Under the pieces are notes generated by a model. The model did no database searches, had not been told where the DNA came from, and worked only from the letters and a program-made list of their open reading frames with translations. 64,000 nt of DNA, from assembly GCF_014154935.1 (NCBI RefSeq), contig NZ_JACEHH010000048.1, positions 1 to 64,000 on the forward strand, given 5' to 3'. The translations under genes and the position numbers were made by a program. Positions within the stretch are counted from its first letter, which is position 1, and the number at the start of each line of letters is the position of its first letter. Shown here piece after piece: positions 8,519 to 17,679 of this stretch. The DNA comes from Stieleria mannarensis. Its GTDB lineage: Bacteria > Planctomycetota > Planctomycetia > Pirellulales > Pirellulaceae.

Positions 8519-9907
8519 ATGGATTCTTTGATGAACCTCAACCGACGCGCTGCACTGCAACTCTCCGCCGCTTCGTTGAGCGGGCTGGCGGCAATGAATC
8601 CGTTTGATGCGGCCTATGCGGACAAGCCTGCAACGTCAAACCAAACCATTCGCGTCCTCAACCCTCGCGGACGCGTCCCGTTGTCGTTCATCATCGACGA
8701 CTCGACATGCCTAGTGAACATGGGGCATTTTTGCATGCCGCAATTCGCCCACGCCTGGCCGGATCGGGACACCTACAAGCAACCGTGGCGTGATTGGCCG
8801 CGAGAGATTCCCGATCGGTTTGTCCGCGAGTTCGGTGAGTGGTGTGCCCAGCACGGTGTGAAAGGCAAGTACAGCATCGTGCCCTATCCCGCTTGCGTCG
8901 GATGGCTGGATCGCACGTTACCGGGATGGTCGCGAAAGGAGTTGGATGACAGTCTGGCACTTGTCCGCGACCTGATGATGCCGCACTGGGACATCCATCC
9001 GGAAATGATCACGCATACGCGGGTGATCGATCTGAAGACCGGCCGGCCGATGCAGGAGGTCCATTCGGGGACGATGGAAAACAGTTATCCGCAAACCGAT
9101 ATCAGCACCGACCATTTGACCGCCTACCTAGCGTACGCGCTTCGGATCCTGAAGAATTGCGGACTGCATTGCGATGGCATCACCACACCGGGCGGATTCG
9201 GAAACCGCGTCAAAGACAAACTGCCGATCGCGGTCGGCCAGGCGGTGCGTGACGTGTATGGAAGCGAGCTGCCGCACTACTTTAAGTACGTCAAAAACGG
9301 CGATGAATCGACGGCACCTCGGTTGGAATTCGACGGCCAGAAAACCCTGTCCAATTTGACGATGAACGTCCCCGCCGGCACGGGCGATTGGTTCGGCAGC
9401 TGGGAAGGCGTCAAGGAATCACAACCGGATCGCTACTGCACCCCAGACGCCAGCTCGGGGCGGATGGTGGAACTGATCGAGCGCGGGGAACCGGCGGTGA
9501 TGCTGTGCCATTGGCCGGGCATGTATTGCAACGGCACCAAATCGGGATTCGAGGCATTCAAACGCGTGGTCACGTCGCTCGCCTCACGCTTCGGCGACCA
9601 GACGCTGTGGATGAAGGTCAGCGAAATCGGACGCTACTGGGCGGCAAAGGAAATGACGACGCTGACGCAACGCGACGCCGACACGATCGCCATCGATGCC
9701 CCCTTGGCGTGCCAGGATTTCACCATATCGATGAACGCCATGCCGATCACGAAAGCTCCCTCGCTGACTCACGCCGGGAAACCGGTCCCGCTAAAAGAAG
9801 TGGCATCGATGTCACGATTGGAAAGCGGCACGTTTGCCCACTCCGATGGCAAGCTGATGGTTTGTCTGGACCTCGCCAAAGGGTCCAGCCGGCTCGCGCT
9901 GGGCTGA
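8519..9907 (+). CDS. Tat-exported protein, possibly polysaccharide-deacetylase-like
   Basis: The 462-residue protein begins with a twin-arginine signal (NLNRRAALQLSAASLSGLAA). A second ATG at 8531 (MNLNRRAALQ) would give a more typical Tat n-region and may be the true start. The segment RVPLSFIIDDSTCLVN resembles the first metal-binding aspartates of NodB-type polysaccharide deacetylases. DIHPEMITHTRVID and PAVMLCHWPGMYCNG could supply histidines. No complete NodB motif set is visible, so the function is left open. Tat export suggests that the protein folds, perhaps with a metal, before reaching the periplasm. It stands alone between repeat clusters. Confidence 0.7.
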   Translation: MDSLMNLNRRAALQLSAASLSGLAAMNPFDAAYADKPATSNQTIRVLNPRGRVPLSFIIDDSTCLVNMGHFCMPQFAHAWPDRDTYKQPWRDWPREIPDRFVREFGEWCAQHGVKGKYSIVPYPACVGWLDRTLPGWSRKELDDSLALVRDLMMPHWDIHPEMITHTRVIDLKTGRPMQEVHSGTMENSYPQTDISTDHLTAYLAYALRILKNCGLHCDGITTPGGFGNRVKDKLPIAVGQAVRDVYGSELPHYFKYVKNGDESTAPRLEFDGQKTLSNLTMNVPAGTGDWFGSWEGVKESQPDRYCTPDASSGRMVELIERGEPAVMLCHWPGMYCNGTKSGFEAFKRVVTSLASRFGDQTLWMKVSEIGRYWAAKEMTTLTQRDADTIAIDAPLACQDFTISMNAMPITKAPSLTHAGKPVPLKEVASMSRLESGTFAHSDGKLMVCLDLAKGSSRLALG

Positions 9908-9960
9908 CAGGCTTTCTTTGTCTCGATCACCGTGTAACAAAAATCGTGAATCGTCGTTCA

Positions 9961-10028
9961 AGCGTAGCTACCTTCGCCAGAAGGTGGATCCCAGGCCTAT
10001 TCCACGCTCTGGCGAGCGTAGCTACGTC
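9961..10028. repeat. REP-like palindromic repeat, CTTCGCCAGAAGGTGGATCC / CTCTGGCGAGCGTAGC family
   Basis: A left module (gtagctaccttcgccagaag) and a right module (cacgctctggcgagcgtagc) face each other with about 20 bp between. Each contains an imperfect CTGGCG/CGCCAG palindrome. Related copies lie at 20762-20825, 41742-41808 and 43821-43888, with half copies at 22708-22735 and 28914-28939. All are in intergenic DNA or at gene edges. Confidence 0.88.
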
Positions 10029-10049
10029 AACGAGGCGTTCCCCAGCGAT

Positions 10050-10112
10050 CATCATTCTGCCCCCCATCATTCTGCCTTCTCATTGTCTTGCCCTCATCGT
10101 TTTGCCCCACCC
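10050..10112 (-). repeat. Inverted copy of the ATTCTGCC/CAAAACGATG repeat family
   Basis: The plus strand reads atcattctgccccccatcat, then cattgtcttgccctcatcgttttgcccc. This is the reverse complement of the modules at 8328-8437. Together the two copies flank the Tat-exported protein gene in opposite orientations, about 1.6 kb apart. Confidence 0.85.
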
Positions 10113-10115
10113 GTT

Positions 10116-11921
10116 TCACTCCTCGGCGGAAATCGGCCTCAGGAACCAGTCGTCGTAATCGATCACGACCGGCGGCATCGACGGTGGCGATGATTGTCCG
10201 GTGATCTGCTGGATCGCCCAGTGGCACGAGAAACTGACTTCGCCTCCGAAATCGGTCGCGAACCGGCGCAGGTCCGGCAGCGCGGCTTCCGCCTTCATCC
10301 GTCCCAGGCTTTGCGCACACATCGCTCGCACCGACCCGTATTCCGGCTCCAGTGATTCGACGTCATTGAGTCGTTCGACAAGCATCTGGACCAGATCCTC
10401 GGGCGCCTGATCGGGATACAGAAACCCGACGCACCACGACGCGGCGGTCCGCGCCCGTTCGCCGAGTGTGAAACTGCGCGGTACATACGCCCGAACCAGC
10501 TGGTCGGCTTCGTGGTATTCCATTTCTCCGAAGGCTTGGAACAGCTGAGACATCAGATCCACCACGCCGGGCGAATTCGCGGTCAGTTGACGTGTTTTGA
10601 ATTGCTGGTGGATCTCGGTCGCGCGTCCGAGCATGGCCGGCAGATGCCGCTTTTCCCCGAATCGACGCAGCCCCCAACCGGCAGTCACCATCACTTCGCC
10701 GCGGGGGTGCCGCAGCAGATCGACCAGCCGGTCCCCGGCCGGTTTGTGGTCCAAGCTGATCAGGACGCGGGCGGCTTGTTCGCAGCCACGCCAGGAATCT
10801 CGGTCGAGCACGCCCGACGCTTGGGCGATCACTTCGTCGCGCAGCTCGGGCGTTTGGGCGAGATCAAACAAGGCGGCGGCGAGGTGCCGGCGAAGTCCCG
10901 GGTTGACGTCGTCCAGCAGCGTCGCCAAGGGAGCGATGCGCGACGCATCTTCGCTGTCGATCAGCGCCTGTGCCGCGGTGCGGCGGACGTTGACGTCGGG
11001 GCTGGCGACCGCTTGATCGACGAATTCCAGCACCAAGTTGCCGTCGATTTCGTAGAGCCGTCGCAGTGCTTCGGATTGCACGGCGGTGCTTTCGCGGTCC
11101 ATCATCGACCGCAGCAGCTCGATCGCGTCGGAATCCGTATGTCGACTCATCAGGGCGATGGCCAACAAGTCTGCGACCAAGGCTCCGTCATTCTGGCCGA
11201 TCAGGCCGCTGGCCAGTGGAACGAGTCCCGAATCGGCGATTTGACCGAGTGACCGCGCCGCGGCCAGCCGGATTCCAGGGGGCTGCGTCGTGTCACGGAC
11301 GTAACGATCCAGCAAATCCGATCCGTCTTGCAATCGCAGGGCCCCGATTCCACCGATGGCGGTGACCAGTGATTGCCGTGGCGAGCCGGGATCGCGGAGT
11401 CGTTCCAGCCATTGGGTTGACAATTCTGGCGACTTCCACCGGACCAGTGCCGGTTCGACGAGTGTGGAAATTGCCGGGCCGTGTTGATCGGCCAGCGCGG
11501 TCAGCAATGGAGCTTGATCGCGGGCGTCCAATTCGATCAACGTGCGCACGACCGCGCGCCGAACTGACGGGGCCAAATCATTTTGTTCGGCCAGGCCGAC
11601 CAATGCGGGCAGGGCGGCGTCGATGCCGTCCATCCCACGGCGGTGGGCGATGGCGATCGTGTCGGCCGTGACCCGCTGAAGTTGAGCGTTGGGCTTGCCG
11701 AGGGCCTCGATCCACAGTGGGATCGCGTCGTTGGAAATGACGAGTTGCGTTTCCCGGTAAGGGAACGTGGGATCGGTTCCCATGACGTCATCCACGTCCA
11801 GGATCGAGGACACCGGTTCGGCGGCACTGGTAAATCTGCAATCAACGCCGATCAACGTGAACGCCGCCAGTCCGGCAATCATCGTGAGGCCGGCCATTAG
11901 ACGGGACGAGTGAGACGCCAT
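10116..11921 (-). CDS. Exported HEAT-repeat protein, last gene of the ABC operon
   Basis: The 601-residue protein has an N-terminal hydrophobic signal (MAGLTMIAGLAAFTLIGV). It then consists largely of alpha-helical HEAT/PBS-type repeats: VLEFVDQAVASPDVNVRRTAAQ, IAPLATLLDDVNPGLRRHLA, DRLVDLLRHPRGEVMVTAGW. The start at 11921 overlaps the upstream permease gene by 25 bases. An internal ATG at 11897 overlaps the permease stop as TAATG and would keep the signal peptide without its charged n-region. Either way the gene is translationally coupled to the permease, so a role with the transporter is likely. HEAT repeats usually bind proteins; no enzymatic motif is seen. Confidence 0.82.
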   Translation of the reverse strand: MASHSSRLMAGLTMIAGLAAFTLIGVDCRFTSAAEPVSSILDVDDVMGTDPTFPYRETQLVISNDAIPLWIEALGKPNAQLQRVTADTIAIAHRRGMDGIDAALPALVGLAEQNDLAPSVRRAVVRTLIELDARDQAPLLTALADQHGPAISTLVEPALVRWKSPELSTQWLERLRDPGSPRQSLVTAIGGIGALRLQDGSDLLDRYVRDTTQPPGIRLAAARSLGQIADSGLVPLASGLIGQNDGALVADLLAIALMSRHTDSDAIELLRSMMDRESTAVQSEALRRLYEIDGNLVLEFVDQAVASPDVNVRRTAAQALIDSEDASRIAPLATLLDDVNPGLRRHLAAALFDLAQTPELRDEVIAQASGVLDRDSWRGCEQAARVLISLDHKPAGDRLVDLLRHPRGEVMVTAGWGLRRFGEKRHLPAMLGRATEIHQQFKTRQLTANSPGVVDLMSQLFQAFGEMEYHEADQLVRAYVPRSFTLGERARTAASWCVGFLYPDQAPEDLVQMLVERLNDVESLEPEYGSVRAMCAQSLGRMKAEAALPDLRRFATDFGGEVSFSCHWAIQQITGQSSPPSMPPVVIDYDDWFLRPISAEE

Positions 11922-13561
11922 ACTTGTAAACCAAAGACCAAGAACATGAAAGCAGAGAATCCGCCGGCGACGTACCAGGCGTCGGGCAACAAATCGTAAT
12001 TTTCAAACCCCGGCGTTTCGATCACGCTGAGCGCCGCGCCGACCGGATTGATCAACAACACACGCTGCACCAATTCGAAACCGAACGGGGCACCGCGTCC
12101 CAGCCAAACCAGAAGCGGGATCAAGAACAGTGTCATGACGACGACGTAGGTGACCGTGGTCGCGACCGCCGTGTAGCGAAACAGACTGCCGATGGCCGCA
12201 CTGGCCGCCAGGGTGTAAACGACGGTCCACGCCAGACAGACCAAAACCAAATTGACCTGGTACCACATTTGAGGTTGGATATAGATCATCACCAGATAGC
12301 CCGGCAGCGTGGCCATCAAGACCAACAACAGCGTCCAGAGCACACTGAGGAGTTTGCCACGCACAATTTTCAGCGACGACAACGGGGTCAACCGCAACAG
12401 TTCCCAACCGCCGCCGTCGCGTTCGCCGCTGATCAGCCCCGAGGTCAAACTGGGCGTCATCACGACGATCAGCACGACTTGCAAGATCACCATCAACCCG
12501 CCGATGGTTTCCGTGCCCCACGACGTCACGCTGGTCGCGGCGGCAAAGGTCAACACCATGGAGACCACGGCGCAGACGGCGACCAGACGAAACAGCCATT
12601 GCGATCGGCCGAAGCGACGACAACGAAACTCCTTGACCATCACCGGGTTCAGGTACCAGGGGATGCCGGGTTTGCGGCGCTGCGGATCGACGATGAACAG
12701 AAATCGCCGCAGCAGTCGTGCCGTCAATCCACGGTCGTCAGTGATCACGCCCTTGGCCCGCGATTGGTCAAAGATCCGGTAGTTCAACCTGCCGATCGTG
12801 ATGCCGGCGAACACCAGACTGCTGACCAGTGTGACGATGATGAATTGCAAATTGCCCGGCGATTCCATCAGCCCGCGAGACCCGAGTCCGCCCTGTCCCA
12901 TGATTTGCATCACCACGGGCACCGGCGACAGGTAACGCGCCCACTGGGCGATGGTTCCCATCACGCCAGAACCGCCGGGAAAAAACGCGTCGGGAACGAG
13001 TGTCAAAAAGAACAGGGCGAATAGCACCGCGTAGGTCAATCGCACGCCGGCGTCGGCCGATTGGACATAGCTGCTGATCAACATTCCCAAGGTCGCGTAT
13101 TGAAACACCAGCAACAGCAACACGAAATAGAACAGCCCCAGGCCCTCGCGCAGGTCGATCCCTCCCATCGCATAACAGGCCGCCGCCCCCGGCAAACTGG
13201 CCAACAACACCAGCATCGCGAACAACAAGACCCCGGCGAGCTTGCCCAGATAAATCGACAACGGACTGAGCGGCGAATTCAACAACAGCGCCAACGTGCC
13301 GGCGTTTTTTTCGTTGACGATCGAGGTGGCGGGAAAGGCCGGCACCAGAAACACGACGCCGGCCAGCAAGCCATAGCCAAACACGCGGAACACCTGGATC
13401 GACTGGATGCCGCTGAGGTCGACGGTCGCATCGGTGGGCCATCGCATCAGCACGGCGATCGAAAACGTGATCGTCAACGCCAACAGTGTCGCAAAGGCTT
13501 TGGGCGAGCGGACGATGCCGAAAAACTCTCGCTGCACGACCGGGTTGAATGCTGAACTCAT
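11897..13561 (-). CDS. ABC transporter permease, two fused ABC-2-type halves
   Basis: The 554-residue protein has about twelve hydrophobic segments in two halves of about 270 residues. Each half opens with a similar amphipathic segment before the first helix: NPVVQREFFGIVRSPKA at the start and NPVMVKEFRCRRFGRS in the middle. This indicates an internal duplication or fusion of two ABC-2 permease modules, as in the ABC-2 exporters of the GldF/NosY kind. The gene overlaps the ATPase gene by four bases (ATGA type) and is followed, overlapping, by the HEAT-protein gene. The substrate is unknown. Confidence 0.85.
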   Translation of the reverse strand: MSSAFNPVVQREFFGIVRSPKAFATLLALTITFSIAVLMRWPTDATVDLSGIQSIQVFRVFGYGLLAGVVFLVPAFPATSIVNEKNAGTLALLLNSPLSPLSIYLGKLAGVLLFAMLVLLASLPGAAACYAMGGIDLREGLGLFYFVLLLLVFQYATLGMLISSYVQSADAGVRLTYAVLFALFFLTLVPDAFFPGGSGVMGTIAQWARYLSPVPVVMQIMGQGGLGSRGLMESPGNLQFIIVTLVSSLVFAGITIGRLNYRIFDQSRAKGVITDDRGLTARLLRRFLFIVDPQRRKPGIPWYLNPVMVKEFRCRRFGRSQWLFRLVAVCAVVSMVLTFAAATSVTSWGTETIGGLMVILQVVLIVVMTPSLTSGLISGERDGGGWELLRLTPLSSLKIVRGKLLSVLWTLLLVLMATLPGYLVMIYIQPQMWYQVNLVLVCLAWTVVYTLAASAAIGSLFRYTAVATTVTYVVVMTLFLIPLLVWLGRGAPFGFELVQRVLLINPVGAALSVIETPGFENYDLLPDAWYVAGGFSAFMFLVFGLQVWRLTRPV

Positions 13562-14586
13562 GATGCCGCCTGCTCCGATGCCGCCTGCTCCGATGTAATT
13601 TGCTCCTTCGCTTGATCATCGTCGTGGCTTTGGCCGGCGACCGATAAAAAAGCGTCCTCCAGGTCCGTGGGGACCTCGCGGAATTGGGCGATCGCTTCGC
13701 CCGATCCGACCAGGTGGGTCAACAGCGGCGTGATTTCGCGGTCATTCAATTCGGTTGTGAACCGAACCATCGATTCGGTTTTTGCCCCGGTCACTTCGGA
13801 CGAGTGATTCATTTCGCGCGACCAGTTTTCCACCAACCCCGCCACGCGGTCGACTTGATCGTGGTCGACCAACTGGATCTCGAAGGTGCGTCGCTGTTGA
13901 ATGTCCCGCATGATTTCGTCCAGCGTCCCGAAGGCCCGCAGTCGCCCCTTGGTGATCATCGCAACGATGTCGCACACCCGCGCCAGTTCGGGCAGGATGT
14001 GGCTGGTGACGATCAAGGTCTTGCCCATGTCCGCCAGTCGCAGCAGCATCGATCGCATGTCGATTCGTGCTTGAGGATCTAACCCGTTGGCCGGTTCGTC
14101 CAAGATCATCACTTGCGGGTCGTGCATCAGCGTCCGGGCGATCGCCACGCGTTGCTGCATCCCGCGGCTGAGCGCGTCGACGAACAAGTCCTTCATGTAC
14201 GTCGCGCCGGCGATCTCCAGCACCTCATCGATCCGCACGACGCGTTGGCGACGTCCGATCCCGTAGGCGGCGCCGAAGAAGTCCAGGTATTCCCCGACCC
14301 GCATGTTGTTGTACTTGCCGAAATCATCGGGCATGTAGCCGACCAATCGTTTGATCTTGCGTGATTCGGTCAAACAATCCGCTCCGGCGATGCGGGCCGA
14401 GCCGCTGGTCGGTTTCAGCAGCCCGACCAGGATTCGAATCGTCGTCGTCTTGCCGGCACCGTTGGGGCCGATGAAGCCCAGGATCTGGCCGCTGTGGACC
14501 GAGATGGAAAGCGAGTCCAGGGCGGTGAATTCATCGTATCGCTTGGTCAGATCGACGGTTTCAATGATGGGTGTTTGATCGGTCAC
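13558..14586 (-). CDS. ABC transporter ATP-binding protein
   Basis: The 342-residue ATPase has Walker A GPNGAGKTTT (residues 40-49), signature LSRGMQQR (139-146) and Walker B VMILDEPANGLDP (from 159). Region 180-205 carries the switch histidine (VTSHIL). The C-terminal extension of about 100 residues resembles the regulatory tail of multidrug/GldA-like ATPases and ends in a repetitive EQAASEQAAS tail. It energises the permease encoded immediately downstream (four-base overlap) and overlaps the upstream exported-protein gene by four bases as well. This overlap chain marks a single operon. Confidence 0.93.
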   Translation of the reverse strand: MTDQTPIIETVDLTKRYDEFTALDSLSISVHSGQILGFIGPNGAGKTTTIRILVGLLKPTSGSARIAGADCLTESRKIKRLVGYMPDDFGKYNNMRVGEYLDFFGAAYGIGRRQRVVRIDEVLEIAGATYMKDLFVDALSRGMQQRVAIARTLMHDPQVMILDEPANGLDPQARIDMRSMLLRLADMGKTLIVTSHILPELARVCDIVAMITKGRLRAFGTLDEIMRDIQQRRTFEIQLVDHDQVDRVAGLVENWSREMNHSSEVTGAKTESMVRFTTELNDREITPLLTHLVGSGEAIAQFREVPTDLEDAFLSVAGQSHDDDQAKEQITSEQAASEQAAS

Positions 14587-17258
14587 TGGGAGCCTGTTTC
14601 GGATGCTTCGACTAGGGAGGGAAGATCGCCGGGGCGGATCGTTGCGACGGCATCAAGATGAACGTAATCGATTTGCCAGGTGGTGTTGTCGACAAATCGT
14701 TCACCCGGATCGTCTGGTCGGAGTTGGTCCGACTGGGAAGGATCCGACTGGGACGGGGCTGTGGGTGATCGGGCGGTCTGCTGCTGCTTTGCTTCGGTGG
14801 ACTCGGTGACGCCGACCGCCAACCACAACCCTCCGTCGTCTTGCAACCGCAAGGCGTCCCGGCGATCGATCGTAAATTCGATCACGCCCGTCGCGTTGTC
14901 TCGACTGAAGACGTTTGCGGGTTGTCCGTCCACCAATGCTTTGGCGAACAGCGTTCGTGAGGGGGCGTTCACCTTCATCGTGACATGGACGCGATCGAGT
15001 GACATGGCCGCGACCGCCTCGGGAAAGCGGAACATCAGTTGTGCTTCGGCGGCTTTCGTCATCTCCGGCAACCACTTTCCGGTTCGCGGATTGAACAACG
15101 TCGTACGTCCCTGCGCTCCGTCATAGGTGTCGGTGCGAACGAAGGTCGACGGAATACGAAACTCGGTTCCTGGTTCTGGCCGGTCGATTTGGATGGGGAC
15201 CGAGACCAGTGCCGCCCCACGTTGTTCAAAGTCGGGGGCGAATTGAACACCCACATCGATCGGGTCGGTCCAGAGCAACAGCGAGGGCCCATCACCCAGC
15301 GAGTGACGTGGTGCGTCGCCTTGGACCGAAGCAAACAGGTCACGCAGAAACGCCTGACGCGTGCGTTGCCGATCCGTCAGCAGCGATCCGGGGATGAATT
15401 GGCCGGGCGAAAGTAAATCGGACGACTTGGCGGTGACGATTCCTGGCGTGGACGCGGATTCGATTTCGACCGAAGTCATCGGCGCCGGCGACGCGACGAC
15501 CAGGGCGTCACCACAGGTGGCGGGATCGATCCCGTGCAGCGTTCCGCGAAATCCATCGGCATCAAACGTGCCGCGAACCTGGATCGGCTGCCCGAGTGAG
15601 AGTGTTGAATCGGACACCAAGTGTCGGACGACGCCGGTCGGTTGCGGCGGGCCGATCCAGCGACTCGTGCCGTCGTTTTCCAAGCTGAGGCGGCGGGTTT
15701 CACTGGTCGCCGTGTCTTCAAGCGGCATCGTCATCACCTGGTCGCGGGAGACCAGCCCCAGGTCGCTGGACTGTTGCGTGTACACGGCACGAACCGTTGA
15801 CACATCGGCTTCATCGGTCTCCGTTCGAACCTGGACGACCTGGCCGGTGGCGACCGTCGACGGGATTGCGGCGGTGTGAGACGAACCGATCACCAGCATG
15901 ATCACGGTTGTCACGGTGGCCGAGACGGGAACCAGAAACGCCATGCGCTCCAGTCGCCGTTGTCGCGTCCACCAAATGCCGCCGACCAGGATGACCAGAG
16001 CATTCAGCCCGAGTATGACGGCGGCCAGGGTGCGGCTGGGAATTCGATAGCCGATTTGGTTATCGACGATGGGTTGCATCGCGCGGACGAATTCCCGACG
16101 CGGGTTCTTGGGTTCAAAGAACCTTCGCGACAGTTGCGTCAGGGCGAACGTGGCTCGTTGGTCGGCGTGCACCCAGCCGGCGCCGCCCAAGGTCGTGAAC
16201 AAGACTTCGCCGTCGCCGATCTGTTTCCAAAACGCCACCGGCCAACCATCGATGCGACAGACCACCTCGTCTGACGGCGTCAACACTCGCAACATCTCCA
16301 CCGGCGACTCCGAAGTCCACGCCTCGGTCGAACCGGCCGATCCGCCGATCGGGTCACGCGTATTCAGGTCAAAATCGTTCAATTCGACACGGTCGATCAC
16401 GCTGTGGTCCGAATCATCGCCCAGCAAGTCATCGACCAGCGAGCGGCTGGTAAGATCGAGCATGATCCACGCCCGACCGCCGCGTCGGATCCAGTGTCGC
16501 ACGGCGCGGATCCCTTCGGAATCCGATTGCAATTGATCGCCGGCGATCACGACTTGATCCAATTCGGCCAGCGCCCCGTGGGTCGGCGGCAAAAAATTGG
16601 ACAGGAAACTGACGATCGGCAACTCGCGCGGATCCGTCGTCACCGAATCGCGCCCCGCGTTCAAGACTCGATTCAATCGCCGGCGTCGGGTGTCGCCATC
16701 GGTGGTGTCCACCAATCCCGGCGGGTCGGCAAAAAAACCCGTGTTGATTTCGTCATCCACCAGCATCAGCGACCGCTGGGACACAGGCATTTGATTGATG
16801 TTCTCGCCGAACGACTCTCCGCCGCCCGACTGCGTTACCCGAATCATCGAAAGGTCGACCCGGTTGCCAGTGATCTGTTCTTTCGGTGGAATCGCGATCG
16901 GCAGCCAGGACTGGCGTTTGCTGTGGGCGGGGATCCAAACGCGGGTCGAAAATTGCAGGTTCGGATCATCGCCGACAAAGACCGAGACGACTTCTTCGGC
17001 ATCTTGGTCGGTGTAATTGACACCCACAACGGCCAGCGAGGCCCAGCCGCCACTGGCAAAGCGTTGGACGCCGGCCGGTGTGACGGTGACGGCAATGCCC
17101 GATGGCTTTTCTGTTTGTGCAGCCGTCGTGTTTTCGCCACGTTCGTCCTGCGCGCTCGCGGTTGACGATCGCGCCGACGGCACGATCAACGCACTGCTGA
17201 TTGCAAGAACGCCGACCAGGATTCTGAACCGCGCCGCGTTCAAGGTTGTTAGGGTCAT
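14583..17258 (-). CDS. Large exported membrane-anchored protein, first gene of the ABC operon
   Basis: The 891-residue protein has a signal peptide (residues about 12-35) and a pair of membrane helices near residues 410-460 (TLAAVILGLNALVILVGGIWW and FLVPVSATVTTVIMLVIGSS). The first half includes QVVIAGDQLQSDSEGIRAVRHW and GGRAWIMLDL, a Rossmann-like pattern reminiscent of the GATase/vWA-like domain of GldG-type auxiliary proteins. The second half looks beta-rich and extracytoplasmic. It overlaps the ATPase gene by four bases. A GldG-like accessory to the ABC transporter is the best guess by position. No catalytic residues were identified. Confidence 0.7.
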   Translation of the reverse strand: MTLTTLNAARFRILVGVLAISSALIVPSARSSTASAQDERGENTTAAQTEKPSGIAVTVTPAGVQRFASGGWASLAVVGVNYTDQDAEEVVSVFVGDDPNLQFSTRVWIPAHSKRQSWLPIAIPPKEQITGNRVDLSMIRVTQSGGGESFGENINQMPVSQRSLMLVDDEINTGFFADPPGLVDTTDGDTRRRRLNRVLNAGRDSVTTDPRELPIVSFLSNFLPPTHGALAELDQVVIAGDQLQSDSEGIRAVRHWIRRGGRAWIMLDLTSRSLVDDLLGDDSDHSVIDRVELNDFDLNTRDPIGGSAGSTEAWTSESPVEMLRVLTPSDEVVCRIDGWPVAFWKQIGDGEVLFTTLGGAGWVHADQRATFALTQLSRRFFEPKNPRREFVRAMQPIVDNQIGYRIPSRTLAAVILGLNALVILVGGIWWTRQRRLERMAFLVPVSATVTTVIMLVIGSSHTAAIPSTVATGQVVQVRTETDEADVSTVRAVYTQQSSDLGLVSRDQVMTMPLEDTATSETRRLSLENDGTSRWIGPPQPTGVVRHLVSDSTLSLGQPIQVRGTFDADGFRGTLHGIDPATCGDALVVASPAPMTSVEIESASTPGIVTAKSSDLLSPGQFIPGSLLTDRQRTRQAFLRDLFASVQGDAPRHSLGDGPSLLLWTDPIDVGVQFAPDFEQRGAALVSVPIQIDRPEPGTEFRIPSTFVRTDTYDGAQGRTTLFNPRTGKWLPEMTKAAEAQLMFRFPEAVAAMSLDRVHVTMKVNAPSRTLFAKALVDGQPANVFSRDNATGVIEFTIDRRDALRLQDDGGLWLAVGVTESTEAKQQQTARSPTAPSQSDPSQSDQLRPDDPGERFVDNTTWQIDYVHLDAVATIRPGDLPSLVEASETGSQ

Positions 17259-17452
17259 CCGCTACCGCTCAATCTTCCGAGTTGTGTTTCCGCGTCACGT
17301 CAAATCGTAACGACTCCGCGAACCGCCGACGAGCCAGCAGCACCATTCCGGTCAGATTCTCGCGTTACAATGCCGGCCTGCAGATGGTTTCCGCGCTCTG
17401 GGCGGAAGTTTTCGATGCAGCGTTCACAGCTCATTCTTTCTGAGGCGACGAC

Positions 17453-17635
17453 GTGAACGGGGACTCGAATCCATATCAAGCAGTGGAAAACGTGGAGAAT
17501 GCAGCCGACCAAACGCCAGACGAAACGAAGCGGGACGGCGCGGAAAAGGTGTCATTCACGGCACACTTGTTGTGTGGATGGCCATCCGTACGGCGAAGAG
17601 TTGATCTGAAATCAGGGCCGGAGGACGATTGCTAA
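17453..17635 (+). pseudogene. Truncated start of a small planctomycete membrane-protein gene
   Basis: This 60-codon frame begins MNGDSNPYQAVEN and reads on to VSFTAHLLCGWP. I recognise that combination as the N-terminus of a common planctomycete family in which a glycine-rich membrane helix follows LLCGWP. Here the frame turns to arginine-rich sequence (SVRRRVDLKSGPEDDC) and stops, so the membrane part is missing. It is most likely a remnant created by a frameshift or deletion, though it might be a short expressed peptide. It sits in a 421-bp divergent gap (17259-17679) in which nothing else was recognised. Confidence 0.5.
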
Positions 17636-17679
17636 ATTGATAGCTCGTTAATCGTAGACGTGGTATAACTCAGGTTGCC

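Noticed and set aside
12269-13024. Plus-strand frame of 251 codons opposite the permease gene
   Set aside because: The Gln/His/Arg-rich translation is typical of the complement of membrane-helix codons.
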